Source of the DNA: Chloroflexota bacterium
Lineage (GTDB): Bacteria; Chloroflexota; UBA5177
NCBI GenBank assembly: GCA_025449555.1
Contig: JANWJD010000206.1
Span: forward strand, 1 to 42,323
Direction of reading: 5' to 3'
Length of the DNA: 42,323 nt
The position numbers and the translations under genes were made by a program. Positions 1 through 8,402 of this stretch are shown here, in pieces (within the stretch, counting starts at the first letter, position 1; every line of letters begins with the position of its first letter). The notes under the pieces are model-generated. The model was not told the origin of the DNA. It ran no database searches and saw nothing but the letters and a program-made list of their open reading frames with translations.

Positions 1-29
1 CGATGCACACTCTCCCATCCGATGCTGCA

Positions 30-740
30 CTAGGACAAAGTAGTGGACCGTTCCCGCTGAGCCTCTAAAACCTCCACTGTTCCTGCGGAGGTTCCCACCA
101 CCACCAGGTCGGCCATCCTCAGGAAAAGCCCGTGGTCAACCACTCCGGTCTGGAGCTTGATGGTCTGAGCGACAATCTCGTCGGCTAGATCGATCGGACC
201 GGAAGCATGACAGTCCAGAATGTAATTCCCGTTCGAGGTCGTGTACGTTTCACTCCCTCCCCGTAATTCACAGGTCAGGCCGAGCAACTCCAACCGGTGT
301 CGAGTGGTGGGCCAGCCAAACGTCACGACTTCAACCGGTATCGGCGCCAACTCGCCCAGGCGCTCCACCCGTTTGGTCTCGTCGACGATCACGACAAACC
401 TGCGTGCGGCACTCGCCACTAACTTCTCTCGCATCAGGGCGCCGCCCCGTCCTTTCACCAGATTGAGTTGAGGATCAACTTCATCGGCGCCATCAACGTA
501 GATGTCCAGAAAGCTTCGTTCGTCGAGGCGCCGGAGCGGGATGCCGAACGATTGCGCGATCTCGGCGGTGCGGCCGGAGGTAGGCACGCCGACGAACCTG
601 ATCCCATCGCGAAAGCGAAGTCCGAGCGTTTCCACGGCCATTTCGGCCGTGGTGCCGCTCCCCAAACCGACGGTCATGCCATCAGTTATCAGGCCGGCTG
701 CATACTCAGCCGCCAGGCGCTTCTGTGCATCCAGACTCAT
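30..740 (-). CDS. rpiA: Ribose-5-phosphate isomerase A
   Basis: Interconverts ribose-5-P and ribulose-5-P in the non-oxidative pentose phosphate pathway. At 236 aa it has normal RpiA length. Visible family motifs are GLGSGTTAE near residues 26-34 (phosphate loop), DGADEVD near 83-89 and KGRGGALMREK near 95-105, which carries the catalytic acid and lysine region. The ATG at 740 is supported by an AGGA-type ribosome site about 8 nt upstream on the minus strand. It is divergent from the gluconate kinase/tal/zwf operon, so pentose phosphate functions flank a roughly 46-bp control region. Identification is secure. Confidence 0.96.
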   Translation of the reverse strand: MSLDAQKRLAAEYAAGLITDGMTVGLGSGTTAEMAVETLGLRFRDGIRFVGVPTSGRTAEIAQSFGIPLRRLDERSFLDIYVDGADEVDPQLNLVKGRGGALMREKLVASAARRFVVIVDETKRVERLGELAPIPVEVVTFGWPTTRHRLELLGLTCELRGGSETYTTSNGNYILDCHASGPIDLADEIVAQTIKLQTGVVDHGLFLRMADLVVVGTSAGTVEVLEAQRERSTTLS

Positions 741-786
741 TCACATGGTCCTCAATGCGTACAGTATAGGAAAAAGGGAAAGCGCA

Positions 787-2289
787 TTGAGGGAGAGCGG
801 AACGGTCCCCAGTGAGGCCGCGCGCGATCCGCTCGTGCTGGCGATTGACGTTGGTACGTCGTCCGTGCGTGCGTTCGTCTACGATATCGACGGCAACCTG
901 GTCGATGGGTGGGGCGCTCGGCGCAAATACGCGGTCCAGACTACCCGAGACGGCGGAGTCGAGATCGCAGCGGAGCCACTCGCTGCCCTGGTGTTCGAGT
1001 GCATCACCGACGCGCTTTCGTCGGCTGGCGAGGGCGCCAAGCGCATCGTAGCGGTCGGCTGCGACACCTTTTGGCACAGCTTGATGGGCCTTCGCGACGA
1101 CCACACCGCTCTCACGCCCGTATATACCTGGGCCGATACACGAAGTGCCACTGCCGCTGACGAGCTGAAACGTCAATTGGACGCGTCGGAAGTGCACCAA
1201 CGCACTGGAGCCGTGCTCCACTCCAGCTACCTGCCGGCCAAACTGAAGTGGCTCGGAACAACTCAGGCTACACTTTTCAAATCGGTTTGCTACTGGATGT
1301 CATTCGGCGAGTATCTGTATGTGCGGCTCTTCGGTGAGCGCCGCGTGAGCATTTCAATGGCGTCGGCGACCGGCATGTTCGATCAACGAACCTGTGACTG
1401 GTATCAACCAGTCCTGCAAGCCATTCAGGTAGAGCAGAGTACGTTGTCGCCCATAACCGAGTATTCGGACGCCATGAAGGATTTGCAGCCGCCGTTTGCC
1501 CGGCGTTGGCCCCAGTTGAACGGGATTCCATGGTACCTGGCGGTGGGCGATGGGGCCGCGAACAACGTCGGCAGCGGCGGATCGACTCCGGATTGGTGGG
1601 TCATCATGGTCGGCACCTCGGGCGCCATGCGGGTGGTCACTGAATCGACCTCTATCGAGGTACCCGCCGGCCTCTGGTCCTATCGGGTCGATCGCCGGCG
1701 AATCATTCAGGGTGGAGCTCTTTCATCCGGCGGCAATATTTTCGCCTGGCTCTCGCAGTCGTTGCACGTGCCTCCGGTCGCTGCATTGGAGCTGGAGCTC
1801 ACTCGCATGGAGCCGGACGGTCACGGTCTAACCGTCTTGCCGTTTCTCGCGGGCGAGCGAAGCCCCGATTGGGATTCTGATGCTCGCGGCGCCATTCTCG
1901 GACTCACCCTCGCCTCCCGGCCGGTGGACATCGTACGCGCCTCACTCGAAGCCATCGCCTATCGCTTCGCCTTGATCGAGCAGCTCCTGCGGAGCGATGC
2001 AACGCCACCGCGCGGTATCATTGGAAGTGGATCGGGGCTGCTCGATTCGCCGGCGTGGATGCAAATTATGTCCGACGTCCTGGCTCAACCGATCGTAACG
2101 TCTGCCGTTCCGGAGGCATCGAGCCGTGGCGCTGCCCTACTGGCGTTCGAAGCGAAGGGGGCTATTGTGAATGTCGCCTCGGTTGAAGCTCCACTTGGCA
2201 CAAAATATTCGCCCGTTGAAGGGCACACTTCGATCTACCGAGACGCCATGAAGCGCCAGAGAGATTTGTACAGAAAGCTCGTTCAGTGA
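787..2289 (+). CDS. gntK: FGGY-family carbohydrate kinase, probable gluconate kinase
   Basis: ATP-dependent sugar kinase of the FGGY family, about 500 aa. The N-terminal phosphate-binding segment reads LAIDVGTSSVRAF. FWHSLMG and TPVYTWADTRS are typical of the gluconokinase branch. The C-terminal domain carries PFLAGERSPDWD, IIGSGSGLLDSPAW and PEASSRGAALLA. Phosphorylating gluconate to 6-phosphogluconate fits a cluster that also holds zwf, opcA and pgl. Xylulokinase is the main alternative. The ORF track extends to 502 but that overlaps divergent rpiA. I prefer TTG at 787, preceded by AAGGG 8 nt upstream; ATG at 745 is possible but lies 5 nt from the rpiA start. Confidence 0.85.
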   Translation: MRESGTVPSEAARDPLVLAIDVGTSSVRAFVYDIDGNLVDGWGARRKYAVQTTRDGGVEIAAEPLAALVFECITDALSSAGEGAKRIVAVGCDTFWHSLMGLRDDHTALTPVYTWADTRSATAADELKRQLDASEVHQRTGAVLHSSYLPAKLKWLGTTQATLFKSVCYWMSFGEYLYVRLFGERRVSISMASATGMFDQRTCDWYQPVLQAIQVEQSTLSPITEYSDAMKDLQPPFARRWPQLNGIPWYLAVGDGAANNVGSGGSTPDWWVIMVGTSGAMRVVTESTSIEVPAGLWSYRVDRRRIIQGGALSSGGNIFAWLSQSLHVPPVAALELELTRMEPDGHGLTVLPFLAGERSPDWDSDARGAILGLTLASRPVDIVRASLEAIAYRFALIEQLLRSDATPPRGIIGSGSGLLDSPAWMQIMSDVLAQPIVTSAVPEASSRGAALLAFEAKGAIVNVASVEAPLGTKYSPVEGHTSIYRDAMKRQRDLYRKLVQ

Positions 2290-2344
2290 TGCGCGATCGC
2301 GTCGAACGAGCCGGACCGACTTCAGTGAAGTAGAGGAGAAGACG

Positions 2345-3523
2345 ATGGCTGAAAATCCCTTGAAGCAACTGAACGCCTGCGGGCAGAGTGTCTGGAACGA
2401 CTTCATTCAGCGCTCATTTGTGAAAGGTGGTGGACTGAGCAAACTGGTGGAGGAGGACGGGATCTCCGGAGTGACCTCGAACCCCACGATCTTCCAGAAG
2501 GCGATCGGTAGCAGCTCCGACTACGATGAGGAACTACGGACCTATGCCTCGCAGGGTGATGACGCCGAAGGAATCTTTAAGAAACTGGCGTCGAACGATA
2601 TCGGCATGGGTGCCGACATTCTGCGGCCCACGTATGATCGCACCAGCGGACAGGATGGATATATCAGCATCGAGGTGTCGCCTGATGCCGCCCACGACAC
2701 GCAGACGACGCTCGAGGACGCGCACTTCTATTGGGAAACCATCCGGCGGCCGAACATCATGATCAAAGTCCCCGCCACTCCAGAAGGACTTCCGGCCATC
2801 GAGCAACTCATTTCCGAGGGCATCAACGTCAATATCACCCTGATCTTTGCCGTGGAGGTGTATCAGGAAGTGATGGAGGCCTACATCCGGGGCCTTGAAC
2901 GGCGCGTCGAGGCCGGCGGCTCGATCGATCGAATCGCGTCCGTGGCATCCTTCTTCGTTAGCCGGGTCGATACGCTGGTCGATCAGTTGCTGGCGGACAA
3001 AGCCAAAAATGCCGACGAAGTGACGCAGGAGCAGCTCAAACGATTGGACGGCAAGGCCGCGATCGCGAACGCCAGGATCGCATACGAATTATTCGAGCAG
3101 GTCTTTGGATCCGATCGCTTCAAGGCACTGGCCGCCAGGGGCGCACGGGTGCAGCGTCCACTCTGGGCCAGTACCAGCACCAAGAATCCAAACTACCCGG
3201 ACACCTACTACGTCACGAATCTGGTCGGGCGCGACACGGTCAACACCATGCCGCCGGAGACGATCGCCGCGGTGCGCGACCACGGCCGGATCGAATGCGA
3301 TACGGTTGTGCAAGGAGTGGATCAGGCGCATGCCGACATTGAGGCGCTCGGTACGGTCGGCATTTCCATGAGAGAGGTAACCGACCAGCTCACGCGTGAG
3401 GGCGTTCAGAAGTTCGCCGACTCGTTGCATGGGCTCTCCGACACCATCGATCAGAAGCTCGCGGCACTGAAGCAGGAAGATCGCCAACCCACAACCGCCG
3501 GGAGCGGACAGGGAGGCGAGTGA
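2345..3523 (+). CDS. tal: Transaldolase
   Basis: Moves a dihydroxyacetone unit between sugar phosphates in the non-oxidative pentose phosphate pathway. The 392-aa length matches the longer actinobacterial/cyanobacterial Tal type rather than the short 220-aa form. Visible motifs are SGVTSNPTIFQKAI, IMIKVPATPEGLPAIE (Schiff-base lysine region), NVNITLIFAVEVYQEV, FFVSRVDTLVD and RPLWASTSTKNP. A strong ribosome site, GAGGAGA, precedes the ATG. It lies 55 nt after the gluconate kinase and 88 nt before zwf, consistent with one operon. A small inverted repeat, ACTTCA-G-TGAAGT, sits at 2319-2331 just before the ribosome site. Confidence 0.96.
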   Translation: MAENPLKQLNACGQSVWNDFIQRSFVKGGGLSKLVEEDGISGVTSNPTIFQKAIGSSSDYDEELRTYASQGDDAEGIFKKLASNDIGMGADILRPTYDRTSGQDGYISIEVSPDAAHDTQTTLEDAHFYWETIRRPNIMIKVPATPEGLPAIEQLISEGINVNITLIFAVEVYQEVMEAYIRGLERRVEAGGSIDRIASVASFFVSRVDTLVDQLLADKAKNADEVTQEQLKRLDGKAAIANARIAYELFEQVFGSDRFKALAARGARVQRPLWASTSTKNPNYPDTYYVTNLVGRDTVNTMPPETIAAVRDHGRIECDTVVQGVDQAHADIEALGTVGISMREVTDQLTREGVQKFADSLHGLSDTIDQKLAALKQEDRQPTTAGSGQGGE

Positions 3524-3611
3524 CTTCAACTCTCAGCATGCCCGCGTCATTGCGTCGTCCCTCCCTTAGTCGGCGCGGTGACGCGGTTCGGAGACGGGCG
3601 GTTGGCTTGAC

Positions 3612-5162
3612 ATGGTAGCGACCGTTCAGGAAAACCCACTGCGCAAGGGCATGCAGCTCCACCGCACGCCGGAGCCGTGTGCCATGATTATCATGGGCGC
3701 TACCGGTGACCTGGCACACCGCAAGCTCATCCCGTCGCTCTACAACCTGGAAGTCGACCACCTCCTTCCGCACGGGTTTGCCGTGGTCGGATTCGCCCGT
3801 GCCAACGACGGTGGAGATGTCGCTTTTCGTGAAGACATGTGCGCCGCGGTCGACCAATACTCTCGCTACGCTCCCGTGGCAGGGGAAGTCTGGGACAGCT
3901 TCGCCGAAGGGCTCTTCTTCCAGCCGGCAGAATTCGACGACATCGAGTCCTATCGCAAATTGGCTGAGACGCTGCGAAGGGTCGATGTTGAACGCGGTAC
4001 GCAGGGGAATCACGTGTTCTACCTGGCCGTCCCGCCAACTGCAGTAGCCACCATTTCAAAAATGCTTGGCGCAGTCGGTCTGGTGACCAAGCACGCTAAT
4101 GGTGAGCGATGGACTCGCATCGTGATAGAGAAGCCGTTCGGTCGTGATCTGCAGGGGGCCAGGGCACTCAATTCCCAGTTGTTGAAAGTGTTCCACGAGG
4201 AACAGATCTACCGGATCGATCACTACCTCGGCAAAGAAACGGTCCAGAACATCCTGGTCTTCCGTTTCGCCAACGGGCTCTTCGAGCCCATCTGGAACCG
4301 CCGCTATGTGGATAACGTGCAGATCACGGTAGCGGAAGAAATCGGAATTGCGCATCGCGGAGGCTACTACGAAACCGCCGGTGCCTTGCGAGACATGGTC
4401 CAGAGCCACATGCTGCAACTCCTGTCCTTGACCGCCATGGATCCCCCCGTGGCGCTAGACGCCGACGCCGTGCGCGATGAAAAAGTCAAAGTCCTGCGCG
4501 CGATTGAAAAGTACAGCCCGCACGATGTGGACCGAAATGCAGTGCGAGGGCAGTATGCGCCGGGTTGGGTCGGTGGCAGAGAGGTCCGTGGCTATCGCCA
4601 GGAAGAGGGCATGGATCCGGAGTCCACGACCGAGACGTACGCCGCCATGAAACTCTATGTCGACAGTTGGAGGTGGGCCGGAGTCCCCTTCTTCTTACGC
4701 CACGGGAAACGACTTCCAAAACGAGAGACGGAAATCGCGATTACGTTTAAGCGCGCCCCGCTCGCGTTGTTTCAGGACGCTGACTCAGATGCCATGGGTC
4801 CCAACGTCCTGGCCATGAGGATCCAGCCCGACGAAGGAATGTCGCTTCGAATCATGGCAAAGATTCCAGGTCAGGGCATTCAAATTCAGCCGGTTCACAT
4901 GGACTTTTTGTACGGTGCGGCCTTCAGCCAGCAGTCCCCAGATGCGTACGAACGCCTCCTCCTCGACATCATGCTGGGTGACTCGACTCTATTCACGCGT
5001 CGGGATGAAGTTGAGGCCCAGTGGACGATCGTGGACCCGATTCTCCGCGCTTGGGAACAGGATCCGCCCCCGGACTTCCCTAACTACGAAGCCGGAGCGT
5101 GGGGGCCGCGCGCCGCGATTGATCTGGTTCAACGGGATAAATGCTACTGGCGGCAGGTGTGA
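3612..5162 (+). CDS. zwf: Glucose-6-phosphate 1-dehydrogenase
   Basis: Oxidises glucose-6-P to 6-phosphogluconolactone with NADP (or NAD), the entry step of the oxidative pentose phosphate pathway. The Rossmann motif [16 protein letters not shown] is near residue 28. The substrate/active-site motif RIDHYLGKE is near 198, followed by [19 protein letters not shown]. The 516-aa length is typical. The ATG at 3612 is chosen; a later in-frame ATG at 3651 is possible because no strong ribosome site precedes 3612. The next gene is opcA, whose product in cyanobacteria and actinobacteria assembles or activates G6PDH, so co-expression is expected. Confidence 0.97.
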   Translation: MVATVQENPLRKGMQLHRTPEPCAMIIMGATGDLAHRKLIPSLYNLEVDHLLPHGFAVVGFARANDGGDVAFREDMCAAVDQYSRYAPVAGEVWDSFAEGLFFQPAEFDDIESYRKLAETLRRVDVERGTQGNHVFYLAVPPTAVATISKMLGAVGLVTKHANGERWTRIVIEKPFGRDLQGARALNSQLLKVFHEEQIYRIDHYLGKETVQNILVFRFANGLFEPIWNRRYVDNVQITVAEEIGIAHRGGYYETAGALRDMVQSHMLQLLSLTAMDPPVALDADAVRDEKVKVLRAIEKYSPHDVDRNAVRGQYAPGWVGGREVRGYRQEEGMDPESTTETYAAMKLYVDSWRWAGVPFFLRHGKRLPKRETEIAITFKRAPLALFQDADSDAMGPNVLAMRIQPDEGMSLRIMAKIPGQGIQIQPVHMDFLYGAAFSQQSPDAYERLLLDIMLGDSTLFTRRDEVEAQWTIVDPILRAWEQDPPPDFPNYEAGAWGPRAAIDLVQRDKCYWRQV

Positions 5163-5164
5163 CC

Positions 5165-6334
5165 GTGTCGAAAATGCCGGCCTCAGTCTCGCACACGCTT
5201 CAATGGTCAGGAGATGATGTCGATCTCACGACCGTGGATCACCAGATCAACGAATTGCGCAAGGATCTCTCGCGCCGGCTGGACGACGTTTCTCCGGTCG
5301 TCACGCACGTGTTCAATCTGGTGGTCTACACCGATTCCGTCGATCTGGCCGAACAAGTGGCCGCTGACCTCGCCTCGGTGTCGCGCCGGCATCCATCACG
5401 TGCCATTATCTTGATCGCAGATCGCTGGCACCCAGAATCTCCGATCGATGCGGAGGTACGTTTGATGTGTGCCGCCGGAACAGGTGGAGGTCCTCCGCTC
5501 TGTTTCGAGCAAGTGTTCGTCAAAGTGCAAGGGCGAGCGGCCGATCACCTCGCCAGCGTCGTCGTGCCGTTACTGATGCCCGAAGTGCCCACCTATCTTT
5601 GGTGGCCCGGTCAACCGCTGTTTGGACATCGCCTCTTCCACCGACTCCTCGCCTCGGCCGATCAACTCGTCATCGACTCCGGTCAGTTCCGATCTCCGGG
5701 CGACGGCTTGAACGACCTGGCTCGCCTTTGTACCGGTCGCTACGGCGTGCATGACATTAACTGGGGGAGGCTCAAACCGTGGCGAGAAATCATCGCCCAG
5801 TTCTTCGATGCGCCTCAACTCGCACCATACGCCTACGCCATCAAATCCATCTCCATCGTCTTTGGCCAGGGCGGAGGTGACTACGGCAAGAGCACCGCTG
5901 GATTGTTATTGATGCTGGGCTGGGTCGCCTCGGAGTTGGGCATGGAGCCGGAGACCACACTCGACACCGTCGCGACCCGCGACGTCAGCCTCTCACTCTT
6001 GCAGGGCAATTCTCTGATCGACATCGACGTCAACTTCCGTGATGTGGGGGTGAAATTGGGAGGCAGGCTCATGAGCATCGAATTGAACGCGCAGACCCGA
6101 GATGGACCGGAAGCCCTCTTCTACGTGAGACGATCCTCCGATCTCCTGCATGCGCATGTGAGTATGCGAGTGGGTACGGACAGTGAGATCAAGCGGGTCG
6201 TCGCTCTTGACATAAAAGAGGACCCGGTGTTGCTCGCCGACGAGCTGGCAGCCGCCGGACACGACCATTTGTACGAGCGGGTCGTTGAAATGGCCGCGCG
6301 GATCGCTGGCCGGGAAGTATGGTTGCCCGAATGA
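5165..6334 (+). CDS. opcA: Glucose-6-phosphate dehydrogenase assembly protein OpcA
   Basis: OpcA-family protein of about 389 aa. In cyanobacteria and actinobacteria OpcA binds and stimulates G6PDH. The diagnostic stretch PTYLWWPGQPLFGHRLF followed by ADQLVIDSGQF is near residues 145-180. The track ORF begins inside zwf at 5141; I choose GTG at 5165, 2 nt after the zwf stop. GTG 5159 and ATG 5174 are alternatives. Position directly after zwf and before pgl supports the call. The ORF ends in an ATGA overlap with pgl. Confidence 0.9.
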   Translation: MSKMPASVSHTLQWSGDDVDLTTVDHQINELRKDLSRRLDDVSPVVTHVFNLVVYTDSVDLAEQVAADLASVSRRHPSRAIILIADRWHPESPIDAEVRLMCAAGTGGGPPLCFEQVFVKVQGRAADHLASVVVPLLMPEVPTYLWWPGQPLFGHRLFHRLLASADQLVIDSGQFRSPGDGLNDLARLCTGRYGVHDINWGRLKPWREIIAQFFDAPQLAPYAYAIKSISIVFGQGGGDYGKSTAGLLLMLGWVASELGMEPETTLDTVATRDVSLSLLQGNSLIDIDVNFRDVGVKLGGRLMSIELNAQTRDGPEALFYVRRSSDLLHAHVSMRVGTDSEIKRVVALDIKEDPVLLADELAAAGHDHLYERVVEMAARIAGREVWLPE

Positions 6335-7119
6335 CGTTGCAAGTCGAATTGGTCGAGCTCGGAACTCCTGACGACCTGGCTCGTGAGGCATCGCTCCGCT
6401 TCGTGGAAACCGCACAGGCTGCGATCGCGGCGCATGGGGCATTCTCGGTCGCCCTCTCTGGTGGCAGCACGCCGCGCGCTATGTATACACGTCTCGCGGC
6501 GCGTCCGCTCCGCGACCGTCTCGATTGGTCCCGGGTGCAGGTGTTCTTTTCGGATGAGCGATTTGTCCCGCCCGACTCGCCGGAGAGCAACTTCCACACG
6601 GCGAAAGTGAACCTGTTCGACCACGTGCCGATACCTGAAGAACACATCCATGCGTACAAGACCGTCGATGTCTCGCCCGAAGAGGCGGCGTTACAGTATG
6701 AGCAAAGGATTCAACGGGTTCTCAAAGCCGAAGTTGAGGGCGTGCCGAATTTCGATCTCATCCTGCTTGGCATGGGCCCGGATGGACACACGGCATCTCT
6801 GTTTCCTGACACCGAGGCACTCCGGGTCCAGGATCGTTTCGTCGCGGCTAATCACGTCCCGAAGTTGGACGCCTGGCGCCTCACCTTTACTTATCCCATG
6901 ATCAACGCCGGTCGCATTGTGATGTTTCTCGTCCAGGGCGACGACAAAAAGGAGCGGGTGCGCGAAGTTTTGGGTGGTGCGTCGCCCCTACCGGCGGCGG
7001 GTGTGCAACCGTCGGATGGTCGGCTGGTGTGGCTGCTCGATGCCGCCGCGTCTGCTGAATTCGATGCCGACCAGCGCGGAATCCAGATCGCCATCTCTGA
7101 CCCTCTGCCGCATGAGTGA
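6331..7119 (+). CDS. pgl: 6-phosphogluconolactonase (DevB/SOL type)
   Basis: Hydrolyses 6-phosphogluconolactone to 6-phosphogluconate. About 262 aa, normal length. Seen motifs are VALSGGSTPRAMY near 47-59, VFFSDERFVPPDSPESN near 78-94 and LILLGMGPDGHTASLFP near 145-161, all hallmarks of the glucosamine-6-P isomerase/6PGL fold. The ATG at 6331 overlaps the opcA stop as ATGA and has a GGAAG element upstream, so I prefer it to the in-frame ATG at 6319. Its own stop overlaps the rpe start, indicating translational coupling through zwf-opcA-pgl-rpe. Confidence 0.95.
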   Translation: MTLQVELVELGTPDDLAREASLRFVETAQAAIAAHGAFSVALSGGSTPRAMYTRLAARPLRDRLDWSRVQVFFSDERFVPPDSPESNFHTAKVNLFDHVPIPEEHIHAYKTVDVSPEEAALQYEQRIQRVLKAEVEGVPNFDLILLGMGPDGHTASLFPDTEALRVQDRFVAANHVPKLDAWRLTFTYPMINAGRIVMFLVQGDDKKERVREVLGGASPLPAAGVQPSDGRLVWLLDAAASAEFDADQRGIQIAISDPLPHE

Positions 7120-7825
7120 GCAGCGATTGAGAGTCTCCTCGGCGCGCATCCAGATCGCTCCATCGATTCTGGCGAGCGATTTCCTTCATCTGGGTGATGC
7201 GGTAAAGGCTGCGGAAAATGCGGGCGCCGACCGACTCCACCTGGACGTCATGGATGGACGATTCGTGCCGAACATCACGATCGGACAGCCGATTGTCCAG
7301 GCCATTCGCTCGGCCACTCATCTCATGCTCGAAACCCATCTCATGATCGTCGAACCGGAGCGCTACATCGAAGATTTTCAGCGTGCTGGAGCGAATCTAA
7401 TCATCGTGCACCAGGAAGTCTCACCACACCTCTATCGCACACTGCAACTCATCCGCGATTCGGGCGCTCGGTCAGGGGTCGCAATCAACCCTGGAACTCC
7501 CTGGGAGTCCGTGCGCGACGTGTTGCCGGTGACCGACCTGGTGCTCGTGATGACCGTGAATCCTGGGTTTGGCGGGCAACGTTTCCTCTCGGATATGCTT
7601 CCCAAGATTCGTGCGGTGCGTGCTGAACTGGATCGTCGGGGATTGGGAACGGAGCTCGAGGTGGACGGCGGGGTGGACCTCAGTACCATCGGTCAGGTCG
7701 TGACGGCGGGCGCGCGCGTGACCGTCGCCGGGACCTCGGTGTATCGGTCACGGGAAGGAGTGGAACATGCGGTGCGCGAACTGCGCACACTCGCCGAAGG
7801 TGCGCTGCCCGTCGGCTCCGCCTGA
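7112..7825 (+). CDS. rpe: Ribulose-phosphate 3-epimerase
   Basis: Interconverts ribulose-5-P and xylulose-5-P; about 237 aa, TIM barrel. Motifs in order: APSILASDF, LHLDVMDGRFVPNITIG (metal and catalytic Asp), HLMIVEPERYI, MTVNPGFGGQRF and LEVDGGVDLSTI with the phosphate-binding VAGTSVYRS. The extra N-terminal ORF in the track lies inside pgl. The ATG at 7112 gives an 8-nt overlap (ATGAGTGA) with the pgl stop. Last gene of the pentose-phosphate operon. Confidence 0.96.
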   Translation: MSEQRLRVSSARIQIAPSILASDFLHLGDAVKAAENAGADRLHLDVMDGRFVPNITIGQPIVQAIRSATHLMLETHLMIVEPERYIEDFQRAGANLIIVHQEVSPHLYRTLQLIRDSGARSGVAINPGTPWESVRDVLPVTDLVLVMTVNPGFGGQRFLSDMLPKIRAVRAELDRRGLGTELEVDGGVDLSTIGQVVTAGARVTVAGTSVYRSREGVEHAVRELRTLAEGALPVGSA

Positions 7826-8055
7826 ACTGCCGGCGTGCCGCCCCTCGGCTGGAGTTGTTTACTGAGATACAGAGGAGGTCGTAGGCCGGTCGCTCCGTCG
7901 CCGGCTCGCTCGTGATTTCTCTCCTTTTGCGCAAATGACGTAGGATGCGCGGTGCGCCTCGGAACGGTCTAGTACCAAGAGCATTTGGCGCGCAACAGTT
8001 TTCATTACTCGGGGCAGTGTTGAGCAATCATGGTAGGGTGTAAGAGGGGAGTACA

Positions 8056-8307
8056 ATGCTGAAATTGGTACTATTGACTATGGGTGTCGCCGTCGGTGCC
8101 GCCGGTACAACGGCCTGGCTACTTTCCGAGCCCGGCTCATCCGGACTTACAGGAACTCCTCTGCCGGAACGGCTGGAAGAGGTCAAACGGCGTCTCAATG
8201 CCGCCCTGGCTGACGGCGCGAAAGCCGGCGAGGAAACCGAGAATCGTGTTCGGCACGAGTTCGAGACCTACCGGAGTCACCCCGATCGTCCTGGCGCCTC
8301 GTCCTGA
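8056..8307 (+). CDS. Small membrane-anchored protein of unknown function upstream of alaS
   Basis: 83 aa. One hydrophobic N-terminal segment (about residues 2-24, rich in V, G and A) is followed by a charged, probably helical tail with alternating Glu and Arg/Lys. A convincing ribosome site, GAGGGG, lies 6 nt before the ATG, and the gene sits in the 577-nt space between rpe and alaS. The layout is a single-pass membrane anchor with a cytoplasmic or extracytoplasmic amphipathic helix. I do not recognise a named family and assign no function. Confidence 0.7.
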   Translation: MLKLVLLTMGVAVGAAGTTAWLLSEPGSSGLTGTPLPERLEEVKRRLNAALADGAKAGEETENRVRHEFETYRSHPDRPGASS

Positions 8308-8354
8308 CCGAGGCGTGCCCGCTATCAAAGTCGAACGCTCGCCGGGGCTCAGTC

Positions 8355-8363
8355 TGGTAGAAT
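8355..8363 (+). promoter_or_regulatory. Candidate extended -10 promoter for alaS
   Basis: TGGTAGAAT is an extended -10 (TG-n-TAGAAT) 39 nt before the alaS GTG. No good -35 hexamer lies at 17 nt, which is tolerated for extended -10 promoters. Prediction only. Confidence 0.45.
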
Positions 8364-8402
8364 CTCCCCGAGTTAATTCGGCCCACCATCGGAGCTGTCC
8401 CT

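Noticed and set aside
468-1221. Overlapping ORFs at 468-815 (+) and 706-1221 (-)
   Set aside because: Shadows of rpiA and the gluconate kinase, without motifs.
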